Part shown: piece after piece, positions 7,991 to 16,993 of the stretch | Position numbering within the stretch: position 1 is the first letter of the stretch | Layout: the number at the start of each line of letters is the position of its first letter | Assembly: GCA_035299025.1 (NCBI GenBank) | Contig: DATGXK010000008.1 | Coordinates: 248,001-312,000, forward strand | Length of the DNA: 64,000 bases | Source: Leadbetterella sp035299025 | GTDB lineage: Bacteria > Bacteroidota > Bacteroidia > Cytophagales > Spirosomataceae | Reading direction: 5' to 3' | Translations under genes and position numbers: made by a program | The notes under the pieces: model-generated | The model's database searches: none | Seen by the model: only the letters and a program-made list of their open reading frames with translations | What the model was told of the DNA's origin: nothing

Positions 7991-9667
7991 ATGACTACAG
8001 CATTAACTTTCAGGGACGTTGCTAAAAACATTATTAAGGAAACAATAAGTTCTGCAATTTTTATTGACGATAAAGCTCTTGAAAATTTTAAATCTAAAAA
8101 TTCAAAAAATAGAGATGATAACAAAAGAACGATAGAATTATTCCAAGATTTTAGAAAGAATCAATGTTTGCTACATTCTTTTAAATATACAAAAAAAGGA
8201 TGGAAAGATAATAAAAGATTTTATCTAAAAAATAAAGATCTTCTAATTTTGGATTGGCAATTAGTTAGAGATGAGCATTATGAAGCATTGAGAATACTTA
8301 ACGAAGCGGTTTCAGAAAAGAGCCTACATTTTATATGCATTTATACAAAAGAAAATCAAGATGCTGTAAAAAATGAAATTAACAGATTTTTCCTGGGAAA
8401 TATCAGTGAAGAGAATAAAGCAACGATAAGAGAACTTCTTTCTGGATCAAAATTAGATGATTATTGGACAATTGAAAAAACTCATCAAGACTGGGAGGAA
8501 TTAGACACCTCAATAAATAGTATTATAAATGCTAAGATCGAAGATATTGATAGTGAAATAGAAAATTTAAGAGCTTTTTATGACCTAACTCCAGAAATTA
8601 TTGAATCTATAAAATCCATTAATTCCTCAAACATAATTTCATCTTTTGCAAAACTTAAAACGGCACTTTCTAAAGATATTTCAGATTTTTCTAACCACTC
8701 TGAACTTAGTTTCTTTAAGAAATCAGTTGATGATGATAATACATTCTACATTGGACATACCATAGTAAAAATATTTAAAAAAGATACAGTCTCAGGAGAC
8801 CAACTTTATGATTCTTTTTTAGTATCGTTTTTAAAAGAAAAAAATATCTTTCTTTCATTAATGGGATTAGAAATGAGAAACAGATTTCGTGAAAATTCTG
8901 CTTTCATTGGAAAAGATTTTGACGATTTAAATGAAGATGCTTTTTTTTATCACAAGAAAAATAATGGAGAACATCCATATATTTTCTTTGATTTTTTAAG
9001 AGATATTTTAAAAGATCAAGTAGCATCTTTCATGTATGAAAAAAACCTTACTTTATTTGATGTCCTTGAAGAATATTTTAAATCAATAAATGGAAGCAAA
9101 AGAATATCTGAATTTGAAGCTGGAGGAAATCCAAATTTCAAAAAAGATGTTTTTAAATTGAATTATTTTTACAACAGAATTAACATAAATCATAGGTTAA
9201 CAAATGATTTTTTAAGGTTTGGAGATGTTTTTAAAGCAGATTTCCCAGCTTTAGATAAAGATAAAAATCCAATATTAATAGAACGCTTTTTTATATGTAT
9301 CACACCACATTGTGATTGCTTAAGATCTAATGAAAAAATTAAAAATCAATTTTGGTTTGTTGAAGGAAAAAAAGAAGACTCGCAAGAAAGTGTTCTAAAA
9401 AAAACCGATGGTAAATTCATTTCATTCATTAAAGAGGTGAATTCAAATGATGTTATTGCTATTAATTGGGAAATCAAAGAATTTTGTCAACCTTTCACAA
9501 TGTTAGTAGCTAATAATAAGTTTACAGAAAAACTTAATGTTAGTTATTATGGAACAAATGTTGAGCTTACTTTCATTGACAGTATTAAAGAAAATTACAC
9601 ACAACGCATTGCAAACGAAGCATTTGGATATCCCATGAGAGTAGGTATTGATTTTGTAAAAAAGTAA
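7991..9667 (+). CDS. Receiver-domain protein of the defence cassette
   Basis: In this 558-residue protein the N-terminus reads as a response-regulator receiver: 'SAIFIDDKA' gives acidic residues D26/D27, 'DLLILDWQL' gives the candidate phospho-acceptor D88, and 'LHFICIYTK' gives T119. The stretch between the first and third strands is longer than in a standard receiver. About 430 further residues match no DNA-binding or enzymatic domain I recognise; 'TPHCDCLR' (438-445) could bind metal. It starts 9 bp after the kinase-like gene and ends 3 bp before the McrB-like gene. It may pass a phosphorylation signal to the nuclease complex, which is inference. Confidence 0.75.
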   Translation: MTTALTFRDVAKNIIKETISSAIFIDDKALENFKSKNSKNRDDNKRTIELFQDFRKNQCLLHSFKYTKKGWKDNKRFYLKNKDLLILDWQLVRDEHYEALRILNEAVSEKSLHFICIYTKENQDAVKNEINRFFLGNISEENKATIRELLSGSKLDDYWTIEKTHQDWEELDTSINSIINAKIEDIDSEIENLRAFYDLTPEIIESIKSINSSNIISSFAKLKTALSKDISDFSNHSELSFFKKSVDDDNTFYIGHTIVKIFKKDTVSGDQLYDSFLVSFLKEKNIFLSLMGLEMRNRFRENSAFIGKDFDDLNEDAFFYHKKNNGEHPYIFFDFLRDILKDQVASFMYEKNLTLFDVLEEYFKSINGSKRISEFEAGGNPNFKKDVFKLNYFYNRININHRLTNDFLRFGDVFKADFPALDKDKNPILIERFFICITPHCDCLRSNEKIKNQFWFVEGKKEDSQESVLKKTDGKFISFIKEVNSNDVIAINWEIKEFCQPFTMLVANNKFTEKLNVSYYGTNVELTFIDSIKENYTQRIANEAFGYPMRVGIDFVKK

Positions 9668-9670
9668 ATT

Positions 9671-11104
9671 ATGTCAAAAAAGAATGATTATAAAGCATGG
9701 TCTGAAAAGTCTTTAAATATTCAAGAGGGCACAAAGAATCAATATGTTACAGCCATTGAAAATTTATCTAAAATTGTCGGATTCAATATTTTTGAGACTG
9801 ATGACACTCAAAAAATCAAAGAGCTTTATGCAGACCTTATAAGAGAACAAAAGAATGTTGGAGGTAAATATTATTCTGATGAAAGACCTTCTTCTTCCTT
9901 AAAAGGCTGGTATTCTGCATCAGTCAAAACATATCTTGATTTTTTAATTCAAAACAAAGCTCAATTACAAAAATTTAGACTTTTAAATATGGATGTGTTT
10001 GAAATTTCAAAATTAAACTCAGACCTTCATTATTCAGGATTAATCTATAATCCGCAAATTATTACTCGTTTTATTTCGTCTCTTTTAACAAAACCATTTG
10101 TAATATTAACTGGATTATCTGGCTCAGGAAAAACCAAATTGGCACAAGCATTTGTTGAGTGGATTTGCCAAGATGAAAATCAGTATAGAATAATTCCAGT
10201 GGGTGCAGATTGGACAAATCGAGATCCAATATTAGGATATCCTAATGCTTTAGAACCAAATAAATATGTAATACCAGACAACTGGGTATTGAATTTAATT
10301 ATTCAAGCAAATAATAATCCTGATTTACCATATTTTTTGGTTCTTGACGAAATGAATCTTAGTCATGTTGAACGATACTTTGCCGATTTTTTGAGTGTAA
10401 TGGAGTCAAAAAAAGAAATTCCTCTTCATTCTCAAAGTGATGATATAGATGGAATTCCGCCCAAACTTAAATTGCCATCTAATTTATTTATAATAGGTAC
10501 AGTTAACATAGATGAAACCACTAACATGTTTAGCCCTAAGGTACTAGACAGGGCCAATACTATAGAGTTCCGTGTAACTAAAGATGACATGAAAAATTTC
10601 CTAGGCGAAGTGAAAAATATAGAAATGGAAGCTTTACAAGCTAAAGGTGCAGGAATGGCTAATAAATTTCTTAAATTAGCAGCAAACAACACTTTTCCAA
10701 AGACAGATACTGATAAAATCAACAAAAAATTACTGGAATTCTTTGTCGAATTAAAAAGAACAGGTGCTGAATTCGGGTATCGTAGTGCTTCAGAAATATT
10801 GAGATTAATAAATCAACTAACAGTTATTGATTATAAACTCAGCCTTAATGAAAAATTAGATTATGCAATCATCCAAAAACTTCTACCCAAATTACATGGA
10901 TCTCGTAGAAAGTTAAGTCCCATTTTGGAAAAACTCGGTTCCTTTTGTATTAAAAGTGAGTTAAATATTATTAAAGATGTATTTGAAAATGAGGACTTTA
11001 ATTTCAAATCTGAAAAAGTTCTTTTTCCTTTGTCTCTCGAAAAAATAGTTCGAATGTACAAAGGTGCTATAGATAATGGTTTTGCCAGTTTTGCAGAAGC
11101 TTGA
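9671..11104 (+). CDS. McrB-like AAA+ NTPase
   Basis: This 477-residue protein has an N-terminal helical region (1-105) somewhat like a SAM-type DNA-binding domain, followed by the AAA+ module. Walker A is 'GLSGSGKT' (148-155), Walker B 'YFLVLDEMN' (about 221-229), and the McrB signature continues 'MNLSHVERYFADF'. Sensor 1 is 'GTVNIDET' and 'SPKVLDRAN' supplies an arginine finger at R294. McrB-family motors form rings that translocate or remodel DNA and drive a partner nuclease. The partner is the next gene, overlapping or 4 bp away depending on its start. It is closest in kind to the R1 subunit of LlaJI. Confidence 0.92.
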   Translation: MSKKNDYKAWSEKSLNIQEGTKNQYVTAIENLSKIVGFNIFETDDTQKIKELYADLIREQKNVGGKYYSDERPSSSLKGWYSASVKTYLDFLIQNKAQLQKFRLLNMDVFEISKLNSDLHYSGLIYNPQIITRFISSLLTKPFVILTGLSGSGKTKLAQAFVEWICQDENQYRIIPVGADWTNRDPILGYPNALEPNKYVIPDNWVLNLIIQANNNPDLPYFLVLDEMNLSHVERYFADFLSVMESKKEIPLHSQSDDIDGIPPKLKLPSNLFIIGTVNIDETTNMFSPKVLDRANTIEFRVTKDDMKNFLGEVKNIEMEALQAKGAGMANKFLKLAANNTFPKTDTDKINKKLLEFFVELKRTGAEFGYRSASEILRLINQLTVIDYKLSLNEKLDYAIIQKLLPKLHGSRRKLSPILEKLGSFCIKSELNIIKDVFENEDFNFKSEKVLFPLSLEKIVRMYKGAIDNGFASFAEA

Positions 11105-13394
11105 TTCTATGAAATCATTACCTTCCATTGAAATAACGCTTGATTCTGTTAAAGAAGGTTTACGGCTATATATTGATGCTCGAACATCAGAATCATTGTT
11201 TGATGCAGAAGAAAGTGCTGAGGAAAATAATGAAGCTAGATTTCAATTAGTTGAAGGCTGCTATTATGACTTTAACATAAATGATACAGAATATATTTTA
11301 GGGGATATAGGTGAAAATATCATTCAGCGGCACAGTAGAAGCCCAAATCTAGGCACTATTTCACCTAATATTTTTGTTGGTACCCTTTCTATACCTCTAT
11401 TAACAAACAATTTCTTAGTTGAAAAATCAATAATAGAATTAGAAGTACAATCAATAAAGTCGGGTTATCGTGACGATTACCGAGATATGTTGGAGCTAAT
11501 AACAGAAAAATGCACGGACTTATTATTGCAAGTAAACTCTCCGGTTTCCCATCATTTTGAAATTGATTATCTCAGGGACAGTCAAACATTATATCAAAAA
11601 TTTGCATTCATAAAATCTGTAATTGGCACAAATGAATTTACAGAAGCTATTTATCGTATAGTGACCTCTCCCGTTACTAAATGGACTGAAATTTCAGAGA
11701 ACAAAGACATTAGAAATGCTAGAAGATTTTCTAATGCCAATATTAAAGAATTTCTCAAAGGTGGTAATCGAACAGAGTTACCTGAATTTCATTTTCTTAG
11801 AGATTATAGATTACAAACCTTACCTGAAAGAATAACCACAAATCGAAAGACCGACTCAGTTGACACGCCAGAAAACCGTTTTATTAAACACGCTTTAGAA
11901 ACATTTTTGAAATTTTGCACAGATATAAACAGTAAAGCAATCGAATTCAGTCATCAAAAGATGTTGAGTGAATCAGAAACGTTAATTCATGAGCTTGAAA
12001 GTTATTTGCACCATAATGTTTTTAAAGAAACTTCAAGGCCAACAACATTAAAACTTAATAGCCCAGTGCTACAAAGAAAAGAAGGTTATCGTGAGATTCT
12101 TAGAGTTTGGTTGATGTTTGACCTTGCTGCCAAATTAATCTGGACAGGCGGAGATGATATTTATTCAGGTGGTAAAAAAGATATTGCGACTTTGTATGAG
12201 TATTGGCTATTTTTTAAACTTTTAGATTTGTTTCAGTCTATTTTTGAAATTGAACCCAAAGAGATTTCGGAATTAATAAAACAAACGCCAGACGGTCTTA
12301 ATTTACAAATAAAACAAGGTCAATTTACTGCATTAAGTGGAATTTATGACTCTGGAAAAAGAAAGCTCTATATTCGGTTTAACTATAACCGCTCATTCAT
12401 TGGCAAAAAAGAATATCCTGAATCAGGAAGTTGGACGACAACCTTGCGTCCAGACTATACTCTTTCATTTTGGCCATTTGGCATTTCTGAAGAAGAAGCA
12501 GAAAGGCAAGAACTTATTGTGCATATCCATTTCGACGCAAAATATAAGGTAGCTAACTTAAACGATTTTATTAATCAAAATGCCGAAAGAAATTTAAATG
12601 AGGAGAAAACCGAAAATCGCAAAGGTATATATAAAAATGCTGACCTATTAAAAATGCATTCTTACAAAGATGCAATCAGAAGAACTGGTGGAGCATATGT
12701 TTTATATCCAGGAGATAAATTCATCAAACAAAAAGGATTCCATGAAATTATACCAGGCCTAGGAGCTTTCCCCGTAAAACCTTCCAAATCTGAAAGTGGT
12801 ATAGAGGAGCTAAAAGTATTTATTTTAGAAATTATTGATCACTTTATTAATCGAGCCTCCCAAAGAGAGAAAGCAGCTTTTAGAACATACGATATTTACT
12901 TAAACCCTCCAAATAGTGACAACATTGTTAATGAATCGCTTCCAGAGCCTTATGGAAAAAATAGAAATTTATTACCTGATGAAACTTTTGTTTTAATCGG
13001 CTTCTACAATTCACCTGAGCAATATGATTGGATAACAAGAACCAAACTATACAATTTCAGAATGGGCTCAGGAAATGGTTCACTAGAATTAGACTTAGAA
13101 ACTGTAAGTTCAAAGTATCTACTTCTACATACAAACAAAGATAAGAGCTCATCAGATATATGGGAAATTATATCAAAGGGACCTAAAGTATATTCAAATA
13201 AGAATCTCGTTGACCTTAAATATCCATCACCTAGTCAAGACTCTTATTTAATAATTAAAATTAAAAAAGTTGAAGACCCTGAGTTACTGAATTTAAAATG
13301 GGATTTTAGAAAACTTAAAAACTATAGAACAGGCTCTGCTTCTGCTTATCCATTTACAGCGAGTCTTTCGGAGCTTATTAAAAATAAACTTTAG
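11076..13394 (+). CDS. DUF2357/McrC-like PD-(D/E)XK nuclease
   Basis: From the upstream ATG this protein has 772 residues; the ATG at 11109 (codon 12) is an alternative start 4 bp after the McrB-like stop and cannot be excluded. The N-terminal half looks like the DUF2357 region. The nuclease core is visible as 'LRPDYTLSF' with D460, then 'HIHFDAKYKV' with D487 and K489, followed by 'LLKMHSYKDAIRRTGGAYVL', a helix typical of McrC-type nucleases. It should cut DNA when driven by the McrB-like motor. Whether it cuts unmethylated DNA (restriction) or modified DNA cannot be told from sequence; the linked methylase favours the former. Confidence 0.88.
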   Translation: MVLPVLQKLDSMKSLPSIEITLDSVKEGLRLYIDARTSESLFDAEESAEENNEARFQLVEGCYYDFNINDTEYILGDIGENIIQRHSRSPNLGTISPNIFVGTLSIPLLTNNFLVEKSIIELEVQSIKSGYRDDYRDMLELITEKCTDLLLQVNSPVSHHFEIDYLRDSQTLYQKFAFIKSVIGTNEFTEAIYRIVTSPVTKWTEISENKDIRNARRFSNANIKEFLKGGNRTELPEFHFLRDYRLQTLPERITTNRKTDSVDTPENRFIKHALETFLKFCTDINSKAIEFSHQKMLSESETLIHELESYLHHNVFKETSRPTTLKLNSPVLQRKEGYREILRVWLMFDLAAKLIWTGGDDIYSGGKKDIATLYEYWLFFKLLDLFQSIFEIEPKEISELIKQTPDGLNLQIKQGQFTALSGIYDSGKRKLYIRFNYNRSFIGKKEYPESGSWTTTLRPDYTLSFWPFGISEEEAERQELIVHIHFDAKYKVANLNDFINQNAERNLNEEKTENRKGIYKNADLLKMHSYKDAIRRTGGAYVLYPGDKFIKQKGFHEIIPGLGAFPVKPSKSESGIEELKVFILEIIDHFINRASQREKAAFRTYDIYLNPPNSDNIVNESLPEPYGKNRNLLPDETFVLIGFYNSPEQYDWITRTKLYNFRMGSGNGSLELDLETVSSKYLLLHTNKDKSSSDIWEIISKGPKVYSNKNLVDLKYPSPSQDSYLIIKIKKVEDPELLNLKWDFRKLKNYRTGSASAYPFTASLSELIKNKL

Positions 13395-13551
13395 TGACTA
13401 TTCTTAATCAACAATATTGAACTTCAAACTAAAAAATTTCCCAAATTCCTTAGCATTCAAAATCCACTTTAAGCCATTTTCTTCATGTCAAAATCACACC
13501 AAAAAACATTAATGAAAGAAGCTTGAATAAAACCAATACAACTAGAATAAG

Positions 13552-13588
13552 CAAAAAAAAACACCTCCAAGCAATGCTCAGAGGTGTT
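13552..13588 (-). terminator. Terminator of the haemoglobin-like gene
   Basis: On the minus strand AACACCTC (13588-13581) pairs with GAGGTGTT (13567-13560) around a 13-base loop and is followed by a run of T. It lies 31 bp downstream of the stop codon at 13619. It also roughly marks the right edge of the A/T-rich island, whose last gene ends at 13394; no terminator was found for that cassette in 13395-13550. Confidence 0.85.
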
Positions 13589-13618
13589 CTACTACCCTCT
13601 ATTTCCCATTTAAACTAC

Positions 13619-14095
13619 TTACTTACCTACAATTGATGGCTTAAGGCTGCCGATTACCGTCAAAAGTTCGTTTTTCTCGGCCGCAGGCACACTGAATTTA
13701 TCCAACGCTCCCGAAAGATTACCTGCTAGTGAGTTGAACTCTACCTCCGTAATCATCATGCCTTTGTGAGCTGTCACCATGTCTTTGCCCATATATTTTT
13801 GTGGGCCACCTGAGGCCTCGCCAATTTGGTCTATGAGGTTTTGTCTCAAAGCAATCAACTTCGGAGAAGCCGCACCTTTTTCACCTACCTCTGTCAACAA
13901 AGGCTGGAAAGTACGTTTCATGTCTGGATTGGCAGCCACTCTTCCGATAAACTCATCTACCACAGCCGAAATGGCATTCACACCGCCCAAACGCTCATAT
14001 AGCGTAGGAGTAGCCACCATCTCCTCTTCCTCTTTGCAAGAGGTCATCATCATACCTAGCACCAAGGCTATCACAGAAATCTTTACCAATTTCAT
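13619..14095 (-). CDS. Group I truncated-haemoglobin-like lipoprotein
   Basis: The 158-residue protein begins with a lipoprotein signal (lipobox '...MMTSC', Cys20). The mature part aligns with group I truncated haemoglobins: 'LYERLGGVNAISAVVDEFI', 'NPDMKRTF', then 'MVTAHKGMMI' with His110 as the likely proximal haem ligand. Truncated haemoglobins bind O2 or NO and are normally cytoplasmic, so a lipid-anchored version in the periplasm or outer membrane is notable. The gene lies 18 bp after an HMA-fold membrane-anchored protein, probably in one transcript. Confidence 0.88.
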   Translation of the reverse strand: MKLVKISVIALVLGMMMTSCKEEEEMVATPTLYERLGGVNAISAVVDEFIGRVAANPDMKRTFQPLLTEVGEKGAASPKLIALRQNLIDQIGEASGGPQKYMGKDMVTAHKGMMITEVEFNSLAGNLSGALDKFSVPAAEKNELLTVIGSLKPSIVGK

Positions 14096-14113
14096 AATTG
14101 TTTTGTTTTATGT

Positions 14114-14530
14114 TTAACGAAAATTTAATGCGTACTTAATTTTTTGAAATCCCATGATATACTCATGCGGAACCGGACATTCAGCCGCTGGCGGACCGCT
14201 GGTAGTGAAGTCGGCTTTGTCAAAAGCAATGTTTTTCTCTGCCAACCAAGTCTTCACATCGTTTTCGGAGATTTCGTCTGGATGAAATACTACACTCAAC
14301 ATTTGGCTGTCGGTATTGCCCGCCACCGCCGAGATGCCCTTTACTTGCTCTAGTTCATCGTTGATTTTCTGTAGGTCCTGCTCCGTAGCCGTCTTTTTAA
14401 GCTGATAAATGCTCAGTTGAGAGTCTTTGGCGTAAGCGTGCAGAGGTTTAGGCTGCCAGTTGGCATATACCACAAAACCAACAAACAACGCAGCAAAACC
14501 GTAAAGTGTAATTTGAAGCGACTTTTTCAT
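14114..14530 (-). CDS. Membrane-anchored protein with HMA-like fold
   Basis: This 138-residue protein has one N-terminal membrane segment (about 8-24), then a domain whose alternating pattern ('IYQLKKTATEQDLQKINDEL', 'KGISAVAGNTDSQMLSVVF', 'ISENDVKTWLAEKNIAF') resembles a heavy-metal-associated beta-alpha-beta-beta-alpha-beta fold. The usual CxxC metal site is absent; one Cys occurs near the C-terminus in 'AAECPVPHEY'. It precedes the haemoglobin-like lipoprotein gene on the same strand. The fold assignment is by pattern only, and no function is known to me. Confidence 0.55.
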   Translation of the reverse strand: MKKSLQITLYGFAALFVGFVVYANWQPKPLHAYAKDSQLSIYQLKKTATEQDLQKINDELEQVKGISAVAGNTDSQMLSVVFHPDEISENDVKTWLAEKNIAFDKADFTTSGPPAAECPVPHEYIMGFQKIKYALNFR

Positions 14531-14599
14531 GTTATTAGTAGAATTTTGAATCAGTTACGCAGCTAGTGTTTTTTTGGATTGAAATTATCAGATTTTTTT

Positions 14600-14850
14600 T
14601 TCGTGGCTTTGAATGGAACACGGATGACGCCGATACCTACGGTAGCACGGATTTTTATTTCCTGATGTTGAATGGCACGCTGATGACGCTGATGCCTGCG
14701 GCAACGCTGATTTGTACGGATTTTTATCGTGACGTTGAAATGGTAAATTGATGACGCCGATACCTGCGGTAGAACGGATTTTTATTTCCTGATGTTGAAT
14801 GGCACGCTGATACCTGCTGTAACGCAGATTTACACTGATTTTAATTCTAA
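14600..14850. repeat. Tandemly duplicated dispersed repeat (ACACGGAT family)
   Basis: The region between 14531 and the purF start at 15044 holds no separate gene. It contains repeated versions of the 'aacacggatgac...acggattttta' element. Two 62-bp copies (14623-14684 and 14750-14811) differ at two positions and are 127 bp apart, showing a local duplication. Short mini-palindromic inserts such as 'gcctgcggca' interrupt the units. The element stays open in frame with purF, which artificially lengthens that open frame. Positions 14922-14945 carry a C-run/G-run hairpin of unknown role. Confidence 0.8.
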
Positions 14851-15043
14851 TCTTAAGAACACTGAAGGGGTAGCTAAGGCTGCAAGATTAGGACATTTGG
14901 TTTTTCCGTCCAGTTTCCCCCATCGGGGGCAAGGGGGCAATAAATATTTTGAGTTTTATCTTGCACCTGATTGTAAATATTTTGACCTTTGTGGTCTAAA
15001 AAAATCGTGCAAAATTTTAGGTTTGCACACCTCCAAAAATATC

Positions 15044-16936
15044 ATGAGCGACGCTATCAAACACGAATGCGGCATTGCCCTCATTCGGCTCCGAAAACCT
15101 CTCGAATATTACATCGAGAAATATGGCACACCTCTCTATGCAGTAAATCGGCTGTATGTTTTGATGGAAAAACAGACCAACCGCGGACAAGACGGTGCTG
15201 GTGTGGCCAATGTCAAAATAGAAGTTCCGCCAGGTAGCCGCTACATCAGCCGGTACCGCTCCGTTGAAAACCGCCCCGTGGTGGATATTTTCAAGAAAAT
15301 CAACGACAAATACCTCGAAGTACAGAAAAACAATCCCGACAAAATGAAAGATGCGGCGTGGCTGCAGAAAAACGTGGCGTTTTCGGGTGAAGTGTTTTTG
15401 GGGCATTTGCGATATGGTACGCACGGCCGCAACGAAATAGAAAACTGCCACCCCATGCTACGCCAAAGCAACTGGCGAAGCCGCAACTTGGTGTGTGCCG
15501 GCAATTTCAACATGACCAACGCCGACGAACTTTTCAGAAAACTCGTTCACCTAGGCCAACACCCTAAAGACCAAGGAGATACCATAACCGTTTTAGAAAA
15601 AATTGGGCATTTCTTGGATGAAGAAAATCAGAGAGTATTTGAGCGTTTCAAAGGAATATATGAAAACCCTGCCCTGAGCGATATCATAGAAGACAACATG
15701 GATATGCAGCGTGTGCTACACCGTTCATGTCGTGATTTCGACGGTGGCTACGCCATGGCGGGTATTACGGGTTTTGGGGCATCGTTTGTGGTACGTGACC
15801 CCGCTGGTATTCGTCCGGCATATTATTGGTACGACGACGAGGTGATTGTGGTGGCGTCTGAAAGAGTAGCCATAAAGGCGGCTTTTGGGGCCAAATACGA
15901 TCAAATAGTGGAGATTTCGCCCGGCAATGCCCTCATTATAGATAAGTATGGCGAATTTGGAGAATTTAATATTTTGCCAAAAACCGAAAGAAAAGCCTGT
16001 AGTTTTGAGAGAATCTACTTCTCGAGAGGCTCTGACCCAGATATTTACCAAGAACGAAAAACACTGGGGCGTTTGTTGATACCGCAGATTTTAAAAGAAA
16101 TAGACTACGACCTCGAAAACACCGTATTTTCATACATACCAAACACCGCCGAACCTGCATTTTATGGTATGGTGGAAGGTATTGAAGACCACCTGGCCGA
16201 ATGGCGTAAAGAAAGGATAAAATCGGGTAAACTAAGCGATGAAGAACTAGATAAAATCTTGAATTTCAAGCCGCGATTTGAGAAATTGGTTTCGAAAGAT
16301 GTAAAACTTCGCACATTCATCACCAACGACGACGACCGCTCAGAGATGGTGTCGCATGTGTATGAAATGACGCACGGTGTTATTCGTAAGAAAAAAGACA
16401 CCCTCGTAATCATAGACGACTCCATAGTAAGAGGTACCACTCTAGAAAAAAGTATACTGAAACTCCTTGACAAACTGGGACCGAAGAAAATAGTGATAGT
16501 GTCGTCTGCACCGCAGATTCGCTACCCCGACTGCTATGGTATAGACATGTCTAAGGTAAAAGAGTTTGTGGCATTTAGGGCCATGTTGGCCTTGCTGAAA
16601 GAACGTGGCATAGAGTACAAAAAAGAAGAAGTGTATAATGCATGTTTAGAACTGCAGAAAAACGGCCAATTGCACAAAGAAAACCTTGTGCAGTCGCTAT
16701 TTGAGCCTTTTTCAGACGAAGACATATCGAAAAAAATAGCAGAAATCATCAGCCCAATAGGTATCAATGCCGAGGTGGCGGTGGTTTACCAAACTGTAGA
16801 AAACCTCAGTAAGGCCTGTCCGGGTCACTTGGGCAACTGGTACTTTACCGGCGACTACCCTACCCCGGGCGGAAACAAAGTGGTGAACAAAGCGTTTATC
16901 AATTTTATGGAAGGCAAGCTGGTAAGGGCATATTAA
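15044..16936 (+). CDS. purF: Amidophosphoribosyltransferase
   Basis: This enzyme makes 5-phosphoribosylamine from PRPP and glutamine, the first step of purine synthesis. The start at 15044 (MSDAIKHECGIALIRL) is chosen because the glutaminase nucleophile must lie near the N-terminus: Cys9 in 'ECGIAL'. The frame is open further upstream only through repeat DNA. Other marks are 'LRYGTHGRNEIENCHPM' (glutaminase domain) and the PRPP loop 'LVIIDDSIVRGTTL'. At 630 residues it is longer than the roughly 505-residue E. coli enzyme. A possible promoter is TTG (14961) with GACCTTTG at 14984-14991, one base off consensus. Confidence 0.95.
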   Translation: MSDAIKHECGIALIRLRKPLEYYIEKYGTPLYAVNRLYVLMEKQTNRGQDGAGVANVKIEVPPGSRYISRYRSVENRPVVDIFKKINDKYLEVQKNNPDKMKDAAWLQKNVAFSGEVFLGHLRYGTHGRNEIENCHPMLRQSNWRSRNLVCAGNFNMTNADELFRKLVHLGQHPKDQGDTITVLEKIGHFLDEENQRVFERFKGIYENPALSDIIEDNMDMQRVLHRSCRDFDGGYAMAGITGFGASFVVRDPAGIRPAYYWYDDEVIVVASERVAIKAAFGAKYDQIVEISPGNALIIDKYGEFGEFNILPKTERKACSFERIYFSRGSDPDIYQERKTLGRLLIPQILKEIDYDLENTVFSYIPNTAEPAFYGMVEGIEDHLAEWRKERIKSGKLSDEELDKILNFKPRFEKLVSKDVKLRTFITNDDDRSEMVSHVYEMTHGVIRKKKDTLVIIDDSIVRGTTLEKSILKLLDKLGPKKIVIVSSAPQIRYPDCYGIDMSKVKEFVAFRAMLALLKERGIEYKKEEVYNACLELQKNGQLHKENLVQSLFEPFSDEDISKKIAEIISPIGINAEVAVVYQTVENLSKACPGHLGNWYFTGDYPTPGGNKVVNKAFINFMEGKLVRAY

Positions 16937-16941
16937 AAAAC

Positions 16942-16964
16942 AAAAACCTCCGCTGGAGGTTTTT
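16942..16964 (+). terminator. Bidirectional terminator after purF
   Basis: AAAAACCTCC and GGAGGTTTTT form a perfect 10-bp stem around GCT. A-run and T-run flanks let it work on both strands. It serves purF, whose stop ends at 16936, and the convergent 51-residue gene ending at 16994. Confidence 0.93.
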
Positions 16965-16993
16965 GTAATATAGAGCAATACTAAGAGTATCTA

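Noticed and set aside
3656..13550. Attachment-site direct repeats flanking the defence island
   Set aside because: Both borders were compared by eye and no matching direct repeat or tRNA fragment was found.
14922..14945. CCCCC/GGGGG hairpin upstream of purF as a terminator or riboswitch
   Set aside because: The stem is only five bases without a T-run, and no known purine riboswitch core was seen.
14792..15043. 84-codon N-terminal extension of purF
   Set aside because: The upstream codons come from repeat DNA; the catalytic Cys must be near the N-terminus, which fits the ATG at 15044.
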